Positions 16,006 through 25,741 are shown, counted from the first letter of the stretch. The stretch is DNA of 64,000 nt from Pseudarthrobacter defluvii (GCF_030323865.1 NZ_CP066362.1:3224001-3288000); one strand, 5' to 3'. The notes: generated from the letters alone by a model not told the origin. A program made the numbers and translations.

Positions 16006-16694
16006 GAGAACACCTTTCGGTCAGCCGTGGCGACGGCGGAAGTTGCGAGGGTTGGGTAGAGGAAGCGGACCAGGAAGTACCCCAGCGCAGCGCCGAGCAG
16101 TTGGGCCAGGATGAAGGCAGGGGCCGACGGCGGTGCGATGCCGGCGAAGGTGTCCGTGACGGTCCGGGCGATGGTCACCGCGGGGTTGGCGAAGCTGGTG
16201 GAGCTGGTAAACCAGTACGCGGCCGTGATGTAACCGCCAACGGCGAACGCCACCCGGTCCGCCCGGCCGGAGCGTACGGTGCCGAAGATGACCAGCAGCA
16301 GCCCCACAGTGGCGATGACTTCGGCCAGCCAGAGCGAGGGCCCGGTGCGTTGGTGCGTGGACCAGGACACCGCGTCCAGCCCGAACATCAGGTTCGCGGC
16401 GACGGTGCCGGCCAGTCCGCCCAGGACCTGCCCAACGATCAGGGTCGCGGCCGTCCCGGTGTCAATCATGCCCAGCGCGCGTTCCACCAGGGTCACCACC
16501 GGATTGAACGACGCCGACACCGGCTGCAGTGCCACGATCAGCGCCACCAGCGCGGCACCTGTGGCGAGGCTGTTCTGCAGGAGCTGCAGGCCGGCGTCGT
16601 CCGGGGACAGCCTGGACGCCATCACGCCCGAGCCCACCACGGCCATGACCAGGAACGCGGTGCCGATGAATTCTGCGGCGGCGCGGCGGCGCAT
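16002..16694 (-). CDS. aqpS: MIP-family aquaglyceroporin in ars operon (AqpS-like)
   Basis: This 231-residue integral membrane protein has six hydrophobic segments plus two half-helices. Both signature motifs are present but the first is NPVV rather than NPA (SFNPVVTL), while the second is NPAV (SFANPAVTI). ATG 16694 is 5 bases beyond the arsR stop; a GTG at 16703 overlapping that stop is the alternative. Placed between arsR and arsC, it most likely lets arsenite out down its gradient after ArsC reduces arsenate, as described for AqpS of Sinorhizobium. No arsB or acr3 pump gene is seen in the window, which supports this role. Confidence 0.88.
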   Translation of the reverse strand: MRRRAAAEFIGTAFLVMAVVGSGVMASRLSPDDAGLQLLQNSLATGAALVALIVALQPVSASFNPVVTLVERALGMIDTGTAATLIVGQVLGGLAGTVAANLMFGLDAVSWSTHQRTGPSLWLAEVIATVGLLLVIFGTVRSGRADRVAFAVGGYITAAYWFTSSTSFANPAVTIARTVTDTFAGIAPPSAPAFILAQLLGAALGYFLVRFLYPTLATSAVATADRKVFS

Positions 16695-16699
16695 GACCG

Positions 16700-17050
16700 T
16701 CACTTGGCCTGCCCGCCGATCAGTGCGGCCAGGTTCTGCAAAGCCTCTGTCCGGGCGCGGTAGTAAACCCACACCCCGCGCTTTTCCCGGTCCAGCAAAC
16801 CCACCTCGTGAAGAATCTTCAGATGGTGGCTGATGGTGGGCTGGGACAGCTCGAAGGCGTCGTTCAGGTCGCAGACGCACGCTTCGCCGCCCTCATGCGA
16901 GGCAACCATGGACATCAGCCGCAGCCGGACCGGATCGGCCAGCGCCTTCAACAGCGGAGCAATTCCTTCCGCTTCCTGCTCGGACAACGGCTCCCTGGCC
17001 AGCGGCGCGCAGCAGGCGACGGCCTGGACCGGGGTCAGCTCCAAAGACAT
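16700..17050 (-). CDS. arsR: Arsenic-responsive ArsR repressor
   Basis: This 116-residue winged-helix repressor carries the arsenite site at C58-V-C60-D-L in the DNA-recognition region (ACVCDLNDAF), and an extra CC pair at 13-14 may contribute a third thiol. The HTH continues SQPTISHHLKILHEVGLL and the wing GVWVYYRAR. ATG 17050 is preferred; a GTG two codons upstream is possible. It is the first gene of the operon arsR-aqpS-arsC-arsO. A 12-bp inverted repeat covers its start codon and promoter, so autorepression is likely. Confidence 0.92.
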   Translation of the reverse strand: MSLELTPVQAVACCAPLAREPLSEQEAEGIAPLLKALADPVRLRLMSMVASHEGGEACVCDLNDAFELSQPTISHHLKILHEVGLLDREKRGVWVYYRARTEALQNLAALIGGQAK

Positions 17051-17088
17051 AGACACACATAAATATTTACACTCATCTATGTCTTTGG
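17041..17088 (-). promoter_or_regulatory. Putative ArsR operator/promoter
   Basis: A perfect 12-bp inverted repeat, CCAAAGACATAG (17041-17052) and CTATGTCTTTGG (17077-17088), spans an A/T-rich centre. The left arm contains the start codon of arsR. Promoter elements of arsR should lie in the A/T-rich middle, so binding here would block the operon. Confidence 0.6.
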
Positions 17089-17194
17089 CAATCCACACAA
17101 ATCCCGCCGCCTTCCTCCCCTCCCTTGCAATCCCCGGAGCAACGGCAAATAGGATGACCCCTAGAGCTTTTGGCCGCAGACGAAGGGCGCCGCA

Positions 17195-17968
17195 ATGATC
17201 GAAATCCTGAACCCCGCCGAAGTGGGCCGCGCACGGGAGACCGGAGCCCTGGTGGCGGACATCCTGCAGGCCATGAAGAACCGCGCCACCGTGGGCACCA
17301 ACCTGCTGGACATCGACCAGTGGACCAAGGAAATGATCACCGAGGCCGGGGCGGAGTCCTGCTACGTCGACTATGCGCCGTCGTTCGGCCGCGGGCCCTT
17401 CGGCCACTACATCTGCACGGGCGTCAACGATGCCGTGCTGCATGGGCTGCCCCACAACTACGAACTGGCCGACGGCGACCTCCTCACCCTTGACCTCGCC
17501 GTCGTCAAGAACGGGGTTGCCGCCGACGCCGCCATCAGCTTCCTGGTGGGGGACGCGCAGCCGGCCGAGAGCGTGGCGATGATCGAAACCACCGAGCGCG
17601 CCCTGGCCGCGGGGATAGCCGCCGCCGGGCCGAATGCCAAGATTGGCGACATCTCCTACGCAATCGGCCGCGTCCTTACCGACGCGGGGTACCCCATCAA
17701 CACGCAGTTCGGCGGGCACGGCATCGGATCCACCATGCACCAGGACCCGCACGTGCCCAACATGGGCCGTCCGGGCCGCGGCTTCAAGCTGCGGCCCGGG
17801 CTGCTGCTGGCGCTGGAGCCGTGGATCATGGCGGACACGGCGGAGCTGGTGACGGACGACGACGGCTGGACGCTCCGGAGCGCCACAGGCTGCCGGACGG
17901 CCCACACGGAGCACACCATCGCCATTACCGACGACGGCGCCGAGATCCTGACGCTGCCCTCACGGTAG
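17195..17968 (+). CDS. map: Type I methionine aminopeptidase
   Basis: This 257-residue enzyme removes the initiator methionine from new proteins in the cytoplasm. All pita-bread catalytic residues are seen: H83, metal ligands D100, D111, H175, E208 and E239, with the segment GGHGIGSTMHQDPHVPN around H175. The length is normal for type I without an N-terminal extension. GAAGGGCGCC lies before the ATG. It is transcribed away from arsR, stands alone, and is probably one of two or more map genes in the genome, since the main copy is usually near secY. Confidence 0.93.
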   Translation: MIEILNPAEVGRARETGALVADILQAMKNRATVGTNLLDIDQWTKEMITEAGAESCYVDYAPSFGRGPFGHYICTGVNDAVLHGLPHNYELADGDLLTLDLAVVKNGVAADAAISFLVGDAQPAESVAMIETTERALAAGIAAAGPNAKIGDISYAIGRVLTDAGYPINTQFGGHGIGSTMHQDPHVPNMGRPGRGFKLRPGLLLALEPWIMADTAELVTDDDGWTLRSATGCRTAHTEHTIAITDDGAEILTLPSR

Positions 17969-18011
17969 CTGCGGGGCAGGTTTCCCCGCTGCCGCGGCTG
18001 CTCAGGGGCCT

Positions 18012-18380
18012 TTAGTAGAGGTACACGTCCACCAGCAGGGCGGCCAGCGCGGTAAGGGCCGCCGTCCCTGCCACACTCCGGGCCGCATCGCGCCTGCAGG
18101 GCCCCGCCATCAGGGCGATGGCTGCGCCGGCGAGGGTGAACACTCCGGTTCCCGTGTCCTGCCAGCTGATGGGGAACGGCGGGAACGGCAGATCATGCGA
18201 GAACAGGCCGATCGCTCCGGTCCAATTCAGGATGGAGTTCCAGGCCATCGGCATCAGGAGGGCAGCCGCTGCTGCCGTGGCCACAACGCCCGCGCGCCGT
18301 TCCCGCCGCACCAGCAGGAGCAGGACCAGCGCCACGAGGGCGGACAGCAGGGCACCCACGAACATCGCCTGCAGGTTCAT
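18012..18380 (-). CDS. Four-helix membrane protein, unknown function
   Basis: This 122-residue protein starts at ATG 18380, with GGAGGCCCAGG directly upstream. Hydrophobic segments at about 4-25, 31-48, 72-92 and 98-119 suggest four membrane helices; the loop between helices 2 and 3 contains SHDLPFPPFPISWQDTG. No family is recognised. The longer upstream frame overlaps the GNAT region and is not protein-like. Confidence 0.65.
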   Translation of the reverse strand: MNLQAMFVGALLSALVALVLLLLVRRERRAGVVATAAAAALLMPMAWNSILNWTGAIGLFSHDLPFPPFPISWQDTGTGVFTLAGAAIALMAGPCRRDAARSVAGTAALTALAALLVDVYLY

Positions 18381-18462
18381 CCTGGGCCTCCGGGGTTCAC
18401 TACCCGCATATGTCCAGTCTAGGCACCGGCCGCACGCGCGGACCCGGCGCCGGGAGGTTCTT

Positions 18463-18981
18463 CTACTCGGTCCCGGCCACGTGGCTGCGGCGTTCCAGGA
18501 GCAGCGTGTCCTGCCAGTGGCCCGCCTTGGGGCCGTGGCTGATCCGGGCAATCCGCTCCCGCGTTCCCACCACCCGGAAGCCCAGCTTCCGGTGCAGGGC
18601 AAGGCTCGCAATGTTCTCGGGGAAGATGCTCGACTGGATGGTCCAGATGCCTGCGGCTTCCGTCGACTCCACCAGGGCGTTCAGGAGCAGCCGGCCCACG
18701 CCGCGGCCCTGTGCCTGCGGCGCGACATAAATGGAGTGCTCCACCAGGCCCCGGTACACCTCGCGCGACGAGACCCGGGAAACCGCGGCCCAGCCCAAAA
18801 CGCTCCCCGCATCCTCGGCGACGATACGGTGCGAAGGCAACCGCACGCCGTCGAACGCTTCCCAGGTGGGCGGCTCGCTCTCAAAGGTCGCCTCGCCCGT
18901 GGCGATGCCGGCGGCGTAGATCGCGTGGACGGCATCCCAGTCGTCGGGGCGCATGGGGCGGATGGTGACGGGACTGTCCAT
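18463..18981 (-). CDS. GNAT N-acetyltransferase (phosphinothricin-acetyltransferase-like)
   Basis: This 172-residue cytoplasmic acetyltransferase starts at ATG 18981 (MDSPVTIRPMRPDDWDAV). The acetyl-CoA loop Q-x-x-G-x-G/A is seen as QGRGVG in PQAQGRGVGRLLL. The order of motifs (YAAGIATGEATFE, then VEHSIYV, then KLGFRVVGTRERIARI and WQDTLLLER) matches the PAT/YncA group, which acetylates phosphinothricin, methionine sulfoximine or related amino groups. It has its own position and no clear operon partner; the gene downstream starts 82 bases away. Confidence 0.88.
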   Translation of the reverse strand: MDSPVTIRPMRPDDWDAVHAIYAAGIATGEATFESEPPTWEAFDGVRLPSHRIVAEDAGSVLGWAAVSRVSSREVYRGLVEHSIYVAPQAQGRGVGRLLLNALVESTEAAGIWTIQSSIFPENIASLALHRKLGFRVVGTRERIARISHGPKAGHWQDTLLLERRSHVAGTE

Positions 18982-19129
18982 GCGTCCCATTATGGTGCCG
19001 GGCCGAGCCCCTCCCGACCGCATCGGACGGGCGTCAAGGTTTCGTTAATAAAACGGCCTGCCCGTCCCGGTTGCGGCTTCCGGGTTCTTTGATGGAGTCA
19101 TAGGCGTTTGGTGAAGGCAGGGAGCGCAG

Positions 19130-19513
19130 ATGCGATGGGATGAAAGCCCTGAGGACCGCCGCAGGGTCAAGTTTGCTGCGACGGCCGGGTCCGTGGAGGG
19201 CTACGGCGGCCGCGGGGTGAACGGCCGCGCCCTCCACCCCGCCGGCTACCTGTTCCCCGACCAGAACGGCGAACCGTGGTGGATCATCTTCCAGCCCGCG
19301 CCCTCATCCGGCACGCCGGGACACAAAGTTCCCGGCGACATCCTGGCCTGCAACGATTCCTACGGCGACATGGTGCACGTGGTGGTGCTCGCCACCGGCG
19401 TGTGGGAGGACGACGCCGAGGCAGCCTTCCATGCGAACGTCCCGGCCACGCTGGCGGACGCCGCCCGGGTTGCGGCCACGGTCAGCCGACGTGCACCCAC
19501 GGGCGCTGGGTGA
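19130..19513 (+). CDS. Hypothetical soluble protein
   Basis: This 127-residue protein starts at ATG 19130 with CAGGGAGCGCAG just upstream. No known family is recognised. It has an aromatic and Gly/Pro-rich middle ([19 protein letters not shown]), a [11 protein letters not shown] segment with one cysteine, and an alanine-rich C-terminal helix. There is no signal peptide or membrane segment. Its last 32 bases overlap the 3' end of the convergent transporter gene. Confidence 0.6.
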   Translation: MRWDESPEDRRRVKFAATAGSVEGYGGRGVNGRALHPAGYLFPDQNGEPWWIIFQPAPSSGTPGHKVPGDILACNDSYGDMVHVVVLATGVWEDDAEAAFHANVPATLADAARVAATVSRRAPTGAG

Positions 19514-21458
19514 CATCCGGGACGGCCTCGCGCAGGACTTCCCTGGTCACCGGCGCAATCTCGCCTTCGCCCAGGAACAGGAACCGCACCAGGTTGGTGA
19601 TGGGGTTGCCCTCGGTCCAACGGAAGTAGATGTGCGGCATGAGCCCGGTGACGTCCCTGATGTGGAGCAGGACGGAGGCTATGGTGTTGGGGACCACCGG
19701 CCCGTGGACTTCGAGGATGTGGTAACCGTGCCGGTTCACGCCCCGGACGTGCAGTTCGGTTTCGAAGTCGGAGGAATCATCCACCACCACCTCGAGGAAC
19801 AGGGCGTCGCCGGCCAGTGGGAGGTGGCTGACCTCGATGGCCGACTCGAGTTTGTCCCGGTAGGCCTCCGCGGTCATCCGCAGCGGCTCGTGCGCAATGA
19901 TCGCGATGGGTCCGTCCAGGGTGCTGGACATGAACTCGAGGGCCTGCTGGTCCAGGTGCACCCGGGTGGCGTGGAGTTCAAAGGAGCGGCGGACCCTGGA
20001 CAGCAGTGAGATGACAATGATGCCCAGGATGAAGATGGCGGCGATCCGGATGCCCTCGGGCCGTTCGAAGATGTTGGCCACCGTGGTATACGCGAACACC
20101 ACGGAAATGGCGCCGAAGCCCACGGAGAGGTTCCGCTGCCTGCGCCGGCGCGCGGACAGCGTGACGGCCACGGCGGCGGAGGTCATCAGCACCAGCACAC
20201 CGGTGGCGTAGGCACCACCCTGGGCATCGACGTCGGCCTTGAAGATGAAGGTGATCAGGAAGCCGACCAGGGTGAAGACGAGCACCAAAGGCCGGACGGC
20301 CTTGGCCCAGGCCGGAGCCATGCCGTACCGCGGCAGGTAGCGGGGCACGAGGTTCAGCAGGCCGGCCATCGCCGACGCACCGGCAAACCAGAGGATGGCG
20401 ATGGTGCTGATGTCATAAACGCTGCCGAACCCCACGCCGAGGTATTCGTGCGCCAGGTAGGCCAGGGCCCGGCCGTTCGCCTGGCCGCCGGGCTGGAATT
20501 CCTGTTCCGGAATCAGGACCACCGTGATGAAGCTGGTGGTCAGCAGGAAGGCGCTCATGATCACTGCCGCGGTGGTGAGCATGCGGCGGGTGCCCCGGAT
20601 GCGGCCGGCCGGGTTCTCCTCGGTGTCGTCCGCTTTGCCCCTTACCTGCGGCATCACGGCGACGCCGGTTTCGAAGCCGGACAGGCCCAAGGCAAGTTTG
20701 GGGAACACGAGCAGGGCGATGGCCACGGCCATCACCGGATTTCCGTGCGACACCCAAAGGTTGGTCCACCAGTCCCCCGCGGCTGCCGGATGCGAGAGTA
20801 CCTGCGCGAACGTAACAGCCACCACAATGGCGTTCAGGCCCAGGTAGAACACCACCAGGACGACGGCGATGCCGATGGCTTCCTTGAACCCGCGCAGGAA
20901 CACTGCTGCCAGCAAGGCCAGCAGGAAGAGCGTGACGGGAACGTTCTGACCCTGGAGCCACCCGGGAGCCACCGGGTTGCCCAGCAGGTGCGCGGTGGCA
21001 TCGGCTGCCGAAAGGGTCATGGTGATCATGAAGTCAGTGGCCGCGAACCCCAGGAGCACCAGCACCAGGAGCTTGCCGCCCCATCGCGGCAGCAGCCGCT
21101 CGAGCATGGCGATGGAGCCTTCACCGCGGGGGCTTTCACCGGCGACCCTGCGGTACACGGGCAGAGCGCCCAGCAGGGTCACCGCCACCAGCACCAGGGT
21201 GGCCAGCGGCGAGATGACCCCTGCGGCGAGGGCGGCGATGGCCGGCTGGTAGCCCAGGGTGGAGAAGTAGTCCACACCCGTCAGGCACATGACCTGCCAC
21301 CAGCTGTGCTTTTTCTCGTGCTGCGTGGGCACGCCGCCCGGTCCGGGGTGGGCTCCCTTGCTGTCCTGGAGCCCGAACAGCAGCCAGCCCTGGAATGCCT
21401 TCCTGCCGCGCACGTGGGGCGCGGAAGGATCCGCCGGGGGCCTGCTTAACGTGGTCAT
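19482..21458 (-). CDS. APC-superfamily permease with large cytoplasmic C-terminal domain
   Basis: This 658-residue inner membrane transporter has about twelve hydrophobic segments between residues 55 and 485. They start [20 protein letters not shown] and include [13 protein letters not shown], a typical APC signature. A soluble C-terminal domain follows (about 490-658: [15 protein letters not shown], then [18 protein letters not shown]). The long tail recalls the KimA-type potassium importers, where the tail senses cyclic di-AMP, but amino acids are also possible substrates. GAAAGGCAGAC precedes the ATG. Its upstream region has two direct CGTTTTGGC repeats. It is a single-gene unit. Confidence 0.82.
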   Translation of the reverse strand: MTTLSRPPADPSAPHVRGRKAFQGWLLFGLQDSKGAHPGPGGVPTQHEKKHSWWQVMCLTGVDYFSTLGYQPAIAALAAGVISPLATLVLVAVTLLGALPVYRRVAGESPRGEGSIAMLERLLPRWGGKLLVLVLLGFAATDFMITMTLSAADATAHLLGNPVAPGWLQGQNVPVTLFLLALLAAVFLRGFKEAIGIAVVLVVFYLGLNAIVVAVTFAQVLSHPAAAGDWWTNLWVSHGNPVMAVAIALLVFPKLALGLSGFETGVAVMPQVRGKADDTEENPAGRIRGTRRMLTTAAVIMSAFLLTTSFITVVLIPEQEFQPGGQANGRALAYLAHEYLGVGFGSVYDISTIAILWFAGASAMAGLLNLVPRYLPRYGMAPAWAKAVRPLVLVFTLVGFLITFIFKADVDAQGGAYATGVLVLMTSAAVAVTLSARRRRQRNLSVGFGAISVVFAYTTVANIFERPEGIRIAAIFILGIIVISLLSRVRRSFELHATRVHLDQQALEFMSSTLDGPIAIIAHEPLRMTAEAYRDKLESAIEVSHLPLAGDALFLEVVVDDSSDFETELHVRGVNRHGYHILEVHGPVVPNTIASVLLHIRDVTGLMPHIYFRWTEGNPITNLVRFLFLGEGEIAPVTREVLREAVPDVTQRPWVHVG

Positions 21459-21619
21459 GTCTGCCTTTCCGCGCTGCCCTTTGCACCGCGACCACCTGCG
21501 AAGCTAGCACCGGCCAAAACGCCCGGAGTGCCAAAACGGCATTTCTTAATGATTCCTTGACGCCGGGTTCACGGCGGCAGCTCCGAAATCCCGAGCAGCG
21601 ACTCCTAGGGCGCTCCCCG

Positions 21620-21645
21620 GGGGCCGGCCTCCCGTGGCCGGCCCC
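21620..21645 (+). promoter_or_regulatory. Leader hairpin upstream of the FetB-like gene
   Basis: A perfect 10-bp stem, GGGGCCGGCC (21620-21629) and its complement (21636-21645), lies 21 bases before the ATG of the permease gene at 21667. There is no gene upstream on this strand to terminate, so it belongs to the leader of the permease gene or its promoter. It may mask or space the ribosome binding site, which is not obvious. Confidence 0.4.
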
Positions 21646-21666
21646 GTGCTTCGCTAAGCTGGCGGC

Positions 21667-22413
21667 ATGCCCACCCTCGCCGCGCTGCTGCCCACCCTGG
21701 CGGCCATTGCCGTCCTGGCGGCACTCACGGTGGGCATCCTGTGGGGCGCGCGGACGCCGTCGTACCTCTCCCCTGCCCTGGCCATCCTCCGTGGCGCGGC
21801 CCAGCTGGCGGTGATCAGCCTGGTGCTGGGCGGCGTCATCACCAACCCGCTGTGGGTGGGGGCGGCCCTGTTGGTCATGTTCAGCGTGGCGTCCGTGACG
21901 GCGGCGCGGCGGCTCACCTGGTCTTGGCGGCGCTTTGCCCTGGTGGCTGCCACGATGGCCGCGGGCATCCTGGTGACGGTGGCCATCGTGTTTGGAACGG
22001 GCGCCATCGAGTTCTCGCCGCGGTATGCGCTGGCGGTGGGCGGAATCGTGATCGGCAACTCCATGACCATCGCCACCCTTGCGGGGCGCCGGTTCTTCGA
22101 GGCCGTCCTGGAGCAGTGGGACCAGGTGGAGGGCTGGCTGGCGCTGGGCGCAACGCCCCGGCAGGCCACCCTGATCCAGGCCCGGCAGGCCGTGCACTCG
22201 GCCTTGATCCCCTCCACGGACCAGACCAAGACCACAGGGCTTGTGACACTGCCCGGCGCGTTCGTGGGCGCCATCTTCGGCGGCGCCTCGCCCCTGGAGG
22301 CGGGCCGGTTCCAGGTGGTGGTGCTGGCGTCCATCATGGCGGCCGGGTCCATCACCGCCGTGGCGCTGATCCGTTCGCTGGGCAACGTGAAGGTGCGGCC
22401 CGAGCCGCTGTAA
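21667..22413 (+). CDS. FetB-like ABC permease (UPF0014 family)
   Basis: This 248-residue membrane protein has about seven hydrophobic segments. The family segments are clear: LRGAAQLAVISLVLGGV, IVIGNSMTIATLAGRRF, and LGATPRQATLIQARQAVHSALIPSTDQTKT followed by GLVTLPGAFVG. FetB works with the ATPase FetA to export iron or relieve peroxide-linked iron stress. No ATPase gene adjoins it: the upstream gene is divergent and the next gene downstream is a histidine kinase. The partner is either elsewhere or the protein works with a different ATPase. A GC-rich hairpin precedes the start. Confidence 0.88.
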   Translation: MPTLAALLPTLAAIAVLAALTVGILWGARTPSYLSPALAILRGAAQLAVISLVLGGVITNPLWVGAALLVMFSVASVTAARRLTWSWRRFALVAATMAAGILVTVAIVFGTGAIEFSPRYALAVGGIVIGNSMTIATLAGRRFFEAVLEQWDQVEGWLALGATPRQATLIQARQAVHSALIPSTDQTKTTGLVTLPGAFVGAIFGGASPLEAGRFQVVVLASIMAAGSITAVALIRSLGNVKVRPEPL

Positions 22414-22494
22414 CCGGACGCGGTTGCAGGGTGGACGCACGGGTACCGCGATCTGCCATGATGGTGCGATGTGTGCGCAAGGTTCCCGCCTGTG

Positions 22495-23706
22495 ATGGTA
22501 AGCGAGCTGGCCAGGGACGCGATCCTGGCCAGGACAGGACTCCCCGTGCCGGGGCCGGACCTGGACATCGCGGTCCCCCTCCCCTCCGAACGCCTGCAGA
22601 ACCTGGTGGAACTGGCCAGGACGGTCTGCGGGCAGCCGGTGACGGCCATCAACATCATCACCCAGGACCTGCAGTACCAGGTGGCCACTGCCGGCATGGA
22701 GCCGTACCTGTGCTCGCGGGAAGATTCGATGTGCGCCGTCGGTTTCCTCAGCGGGACTCCCACCGTGCTGGAGGACGCCTCACTTGATCCCCGCTACAAC
22801 ACCAACCCGTTCGTGGACGGCAGGCGGGGCGAAATCAGGTTCTACGCGTCCATCCCCCTGGTGGCCGAGGACGGCTTTGTCCTGGGCACGCTCTGCGCGG
22901 GCGCCCGGGAGACCGGACAGCTGAGCGACCGGCAGCTCAAAGGCCTGGAAATCCTCGCCGCCGAGGTGGTGGACGCCCTGCAGCTGGAACACCGTGCCCG
23001 GCAGCTCGCCGACGCCCTGGCCGAGGCCCACCGCAGCAATGCCCTCCTGGCTGAGTTCGCGGGCCGGATCAGCCACGACCTGCGCAACCCCCTGACCTCG
23101 GTCCTGGGATTCGTGGAACTGGCCAGGGACGAAGCAGGGGAACTTGATGACCCGGCCATCGCCGGGTACCTGGACACCGTGGCCAGCTCCGGCCAGCGCA
23201 TGTTGTCCATGGTGAAGGACGTCCTGTCCTACGCCACGATCGGCGGGGACGTCCGGCCAGCCGAGGTGTCCCTGGCGGACCTGGTGCGGGATGTGGTCCA
23301 GGACCTGGCAGCCAGCATCGAAGCATATGGCGCCTCGGTGGAGTGCGATGACCTGGCCTTCACCGCGGACGCCGTCCAGATGCGCGTGCTGCTGCAGAAC
23401 CTGGTCCACAACGCCATCACCTACAGCCGGCCGGGAATCCCGCCGGTCATCCGCGTGACCGGCGGCCGCTCCGAGGACGGGGCAACCCTGCGGGTGGTCG
23501 ACAACGGCAAGGGCATCAGCGAGGCCGACCGCAAACGCGTCCTCGATCCGCTGGTCCGCCTGTACCGGGAGGATGACCCGCCGGGCACCGGACTGGGCCT
23601 GGCCACCGCTGCCCGCATCGCCACCGCGAACGGCGGGCGGCTTGAGATCGGCCCGGTTCCCGGCGCGGGCACCATGGTCACAGTCCACCTGGGCGGGAAC
23701 AGCTAA
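22495..23706 (+). CDS. GAF-domain sensor histidine kinase
   Basis: This 403-residue soluble kinase starts at ATG 22495; a GTG at 22471 in the same frame is the alternative, and neither has a strong ribosome binding site. A GAF sensor domain covers about residues 35-165 (MCAVGFLSGTPTVLEDAS, FYASIPLVAEDGFVLGTLC). The kinase core follows with H194 in GRISHDLRNPLTS, the N-box LLQNLVHNAI, the G1 box VVDNGKGI and the G2 box GTGLGLA. No transmembrane helix is present, so it senses a cytoplasmic signal such as light, redox state or a small ligand. No response regulator gene lies beside it. Confidence 0.88.
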   Translation: MVSELARDAILARTGLPVPGPDLDIAVPLPSERLQNLVELARTVCGQPVTAINIITQDLQYQVATAGMEPYLCSREDSMCAVGFLSGTPTVLEDASLDPRYNTNPFVDGRRGEIRFYASIPLVAEDGFVLGTLCAGARETGQLSDRQLKGLEILAAEVVDALQLEHRARQLADALAEAHRSNALLAEFAGRISHDLRNPLTSVLGFVELARDEAGELDDPAIAGYLDTVASSGQRMLSMVKDVLSYATIGGDVRPAEVSLADLVRDVVQDLAASIEAYGASVECDDLAFTADAVQMRVLLQNLVHNAITYSRPGIPPVIRVTGGRSEDGATLRVVDNGKGISEADRKRVLDPLVRLYREDDPPGTGLGLATAARIATANGGRLEIGPVPGAGTMVTVHLGGNS

Positions 23707-23743
23707 GGCACGGGGCAGCCAAGAGGCGGAGACAGTTGCCGCG

Positions 23744-25411
23744 CTAGTACGTGGTGGCGTTGGCCAGGATGTGTGGCGGCAGGGGCGCCTGGTTGAAATC
23801 GAAGGCCTTGGTCAGGTCGCCCAGCAGCGGGCTGTTCTCCCGCACGTCCGGTCGCGGGTCGGGACGGCCATCGGTGGCCGGGTCCAGCCGCTGGCCGTGG
23901 AGGAAGTCGTCCTCGATGAATTTGAGGTAGGCGTCCTGGCTCAGTGTCTGGTGGTCGATGTAGCCCTGTTTGGCGTACGGACTGATGACCAGGCTTGGCA
24001 CCCGGAACCCGTAGCCGTTGGCATCCGCCGCCGGTGGTGCCACGTGATCGTAGAACCCGCCCCAGTCATCCCAGTTGAGGAAGATGGCAGTGCTGTCCCA
24101 GTCGGGTCCGCTCATGATGGCGTTGATCAGTCCCGTCACGTAGGCCTGGCCGGCGCTGATCTTTGCCGGTGCATGTTCACTGACCTTGTCCGTGGGAGCG
24201 ATCCACGTGACGGCGGGCAGCGTACCCTGCCGCGCCGCGTCATAGAAGTTTGTGAGGGGCTGGATGTTGCCCAGTTCGCCGTCCTGTTTGACGGTGTCGA
24301 AGTACAGCAGCGGGTTCCACAGGCCGGGGGTCTTCGCGTCCTGTTTGATGGGGGCGCAGGTGGCGGCGTCATTGCGGCAGTCCGGTTCGGTGCCGTTGAA
24401 CACGTAGTAGGCCCAGGGTATGTGCTGCTGGTGGAGCAGGTAGGTCAGGTCCGTCCACGCATAGTCGGGCTGTTGGAGGTGCTTGGCGGCCTGGGACAGC
24501 TGCTGCTTCAGCCCGTCCGGAACATTGGCGGCGTCGACGGCGGCCTGGCAGGCAGGGTAGGTGTCCGTAGGTTTGCAGCTGGTGCTGATGAGCTGGTCCA
24601 GTTCTGCGGCCAGCCCGGCACTGACCCCCGCACTTGCCAGGGCTTCCCTGCAGGGGGCCAGGTCCGCGGCTGCCTGGCATTTGCCGATCAGGGTGTTGTT
24701 GATGATTTCCGGGTCCGGGCCTGAGTCAGGGTTCTGGAGGGCGTTGGAGCACGACGACGGGTCCCCGGCTTTGGTGCACTTGGCGGACCATTCGGAAACC
24801 AAGTAGAGGTGGGCCGGCAGGCTCCAGGCGGATGCGGCGGCGAACATGTGGTCCTGGAGGGTGAAGTTCCTGGCGTAGTCCCAGTAGTTGGGCAGGTCCC
24901 GCTGGTCGTGGTAGCCCATCACGTCGGTTGCGGCGGTCTTGTAGCGGCAGTTGGCCTGCGTGGCCGTGCACCCGGCGAGGCCCTTTTCCGCCTGGGCCAC
25001 GAACCCGTCCATGGCCCCGTTGTTGAGGTCGGCCACTTCGTCGTTGTGGCTGTGCGGGGCACCGGCGTTGCTGTCATTTGGGTTGTAGAAGGGCTTGACG
25101 CAGCCGCCGTGGGCCGGGTCCGGAAGGCATACCGCCGGTTTCCCGTTTTGCATGGGGATGCCGTCCGCGCCGGGGAAGGTGCCAAAGTAGGTGTCGAAGG
25201 AGCGGTTCTCCTGGGTGATGATCACTACATGCTTGATTTTGCTGATTCCGGCGGCAGCGCGTTCCTCCGGACCGGCCGTGGACCCGCCTCCCGCCAGGAC
25301 GTAGGTCAGCAGCATCCCGACCACCAGCCAGGCGGCCGCGGCCGGGAGTCCCCCCACGCCAACCAGCATTGCGGCCAGCGGCCGCCACTTGGAGCCGGTA
25401 AGCCTAATCAC
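23744..25411 (-). CDS. Secreted phospholipase C / acid phosphatase family enzyme (paralogue 1)
   Basis: I use GTG 25411 (555 residues) because it gives a basic tip followed by a membrane segment (about residues 11-40). The frame stays open to a GTG at 25600, but that extension is Arg/Pro-rich and unlike a signal. The catalytic domain opens at [19 protein letters not shown]69 coordinates the metal. It later has GYHD-x-RDLPNYW and SEHAPAKIS and ends [11 protein letters not shown] cysteine-rich stretch ([26 protein letters not shown]) interrupts the domain. It is closely similar along its whole length to the enzyme at 50834-52537. Location is outside the membrane, hydrolysing phosphodiesters or phosphomonoesters. 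Confidence 0.88.
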   Translation of the reverse strand: MIRLTGSKWRPLAAMLVGVGGLPAAAAWLVVGMLLTYVLAGGGSTAGPEERAAAGISKIKHVVIITQENRSFDTYFGTFPGADGIPMQNGKPAVCLPDPAHGGCVKPFYNPNDSNAGAPHSHNDEVADLNNGAMDGFVAQAEKGLAGCTATQANCRYKTAATDVMGYHDQRDLPNYWDYARNFTLQDHMFAAASAWSLPAHLYLVSEWSAKCTKAGDPSSCSNALQNPDSGPDPEIINNTLIGKCQAAADLAPCREALASAGVSAGLAAELDQLISTSCKPTDTYPACQAAVDAANVPDGLKQQLSQAAKHLQQPDYAWTDLTYLLHQQHIPWAYYVFNGTEPDCRNDAATCAPIKQDAKTPGLWNPLLYFDTVKQDGELGNIQPLTNFYDAARQGTLPAVTWIAPTDKVSEHAPAKISAGQAYVTGLINAIMSGPDWDSTAIFLNWDDWGGFYDHVAPPAADANGYGFRVPSLVISPYAKQGYIDHQTLSQDAYLKFIEDDFLHGQRLDPATDGRPDPRPDVRENSPLLGDLTKAFDFNQAPLPPHILANATTY

Positions 25412-25639
25412 TGCAGCACGGGCCGCCCGGGATCCTGTTTTCCCTGCTGGTGCGCATGGCGCCCTCCTGTCGCTCCGGCGTTCCGGACGGCGCGCACGCG
25501 GCAGATCCGCAGCCGGAAGGGCCTTCAGCGCCGATGGGTGGCTACACCCTCCCACATCGCCGCTTGGCAGTGATGGAAAGCCGGCTGGGAATTTGCCCAC
25601 AATCCGGGCGGCAGGCGCTGCGCAGGTTCATTACCGCTC

Positions 25640-25716
25640 CGCACAAACGATGCCGCTACCGATATTCCGGTAGCGGCATCGTTTGTGCGCATCGAAAGTA
25701 CTTCAGCGCGTCGAAA
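25640..25716 (-). repeat. Dispersed palindromic repeat, related copy F, with 22-bp perfect stem
   Basis: On the minus strand this 77-bp element starts TTTCGACGCGC and has a second GATGCGC box about 11 bases later, the same plan and length as copies A-C. Its 3' part is a perfect 22-bp stem (25640-25661 with 25668-25689) around a 6-base loop. The stem sequence itself differs from the other copies. It lies 25 bases after the YceI gene in the same orientation and may act as its terminator; no T-tract follows. Confidence 0.6.
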
Positions 25717-25741
25717 ATGTATTTGGGGGTCGGGGGTGCTG

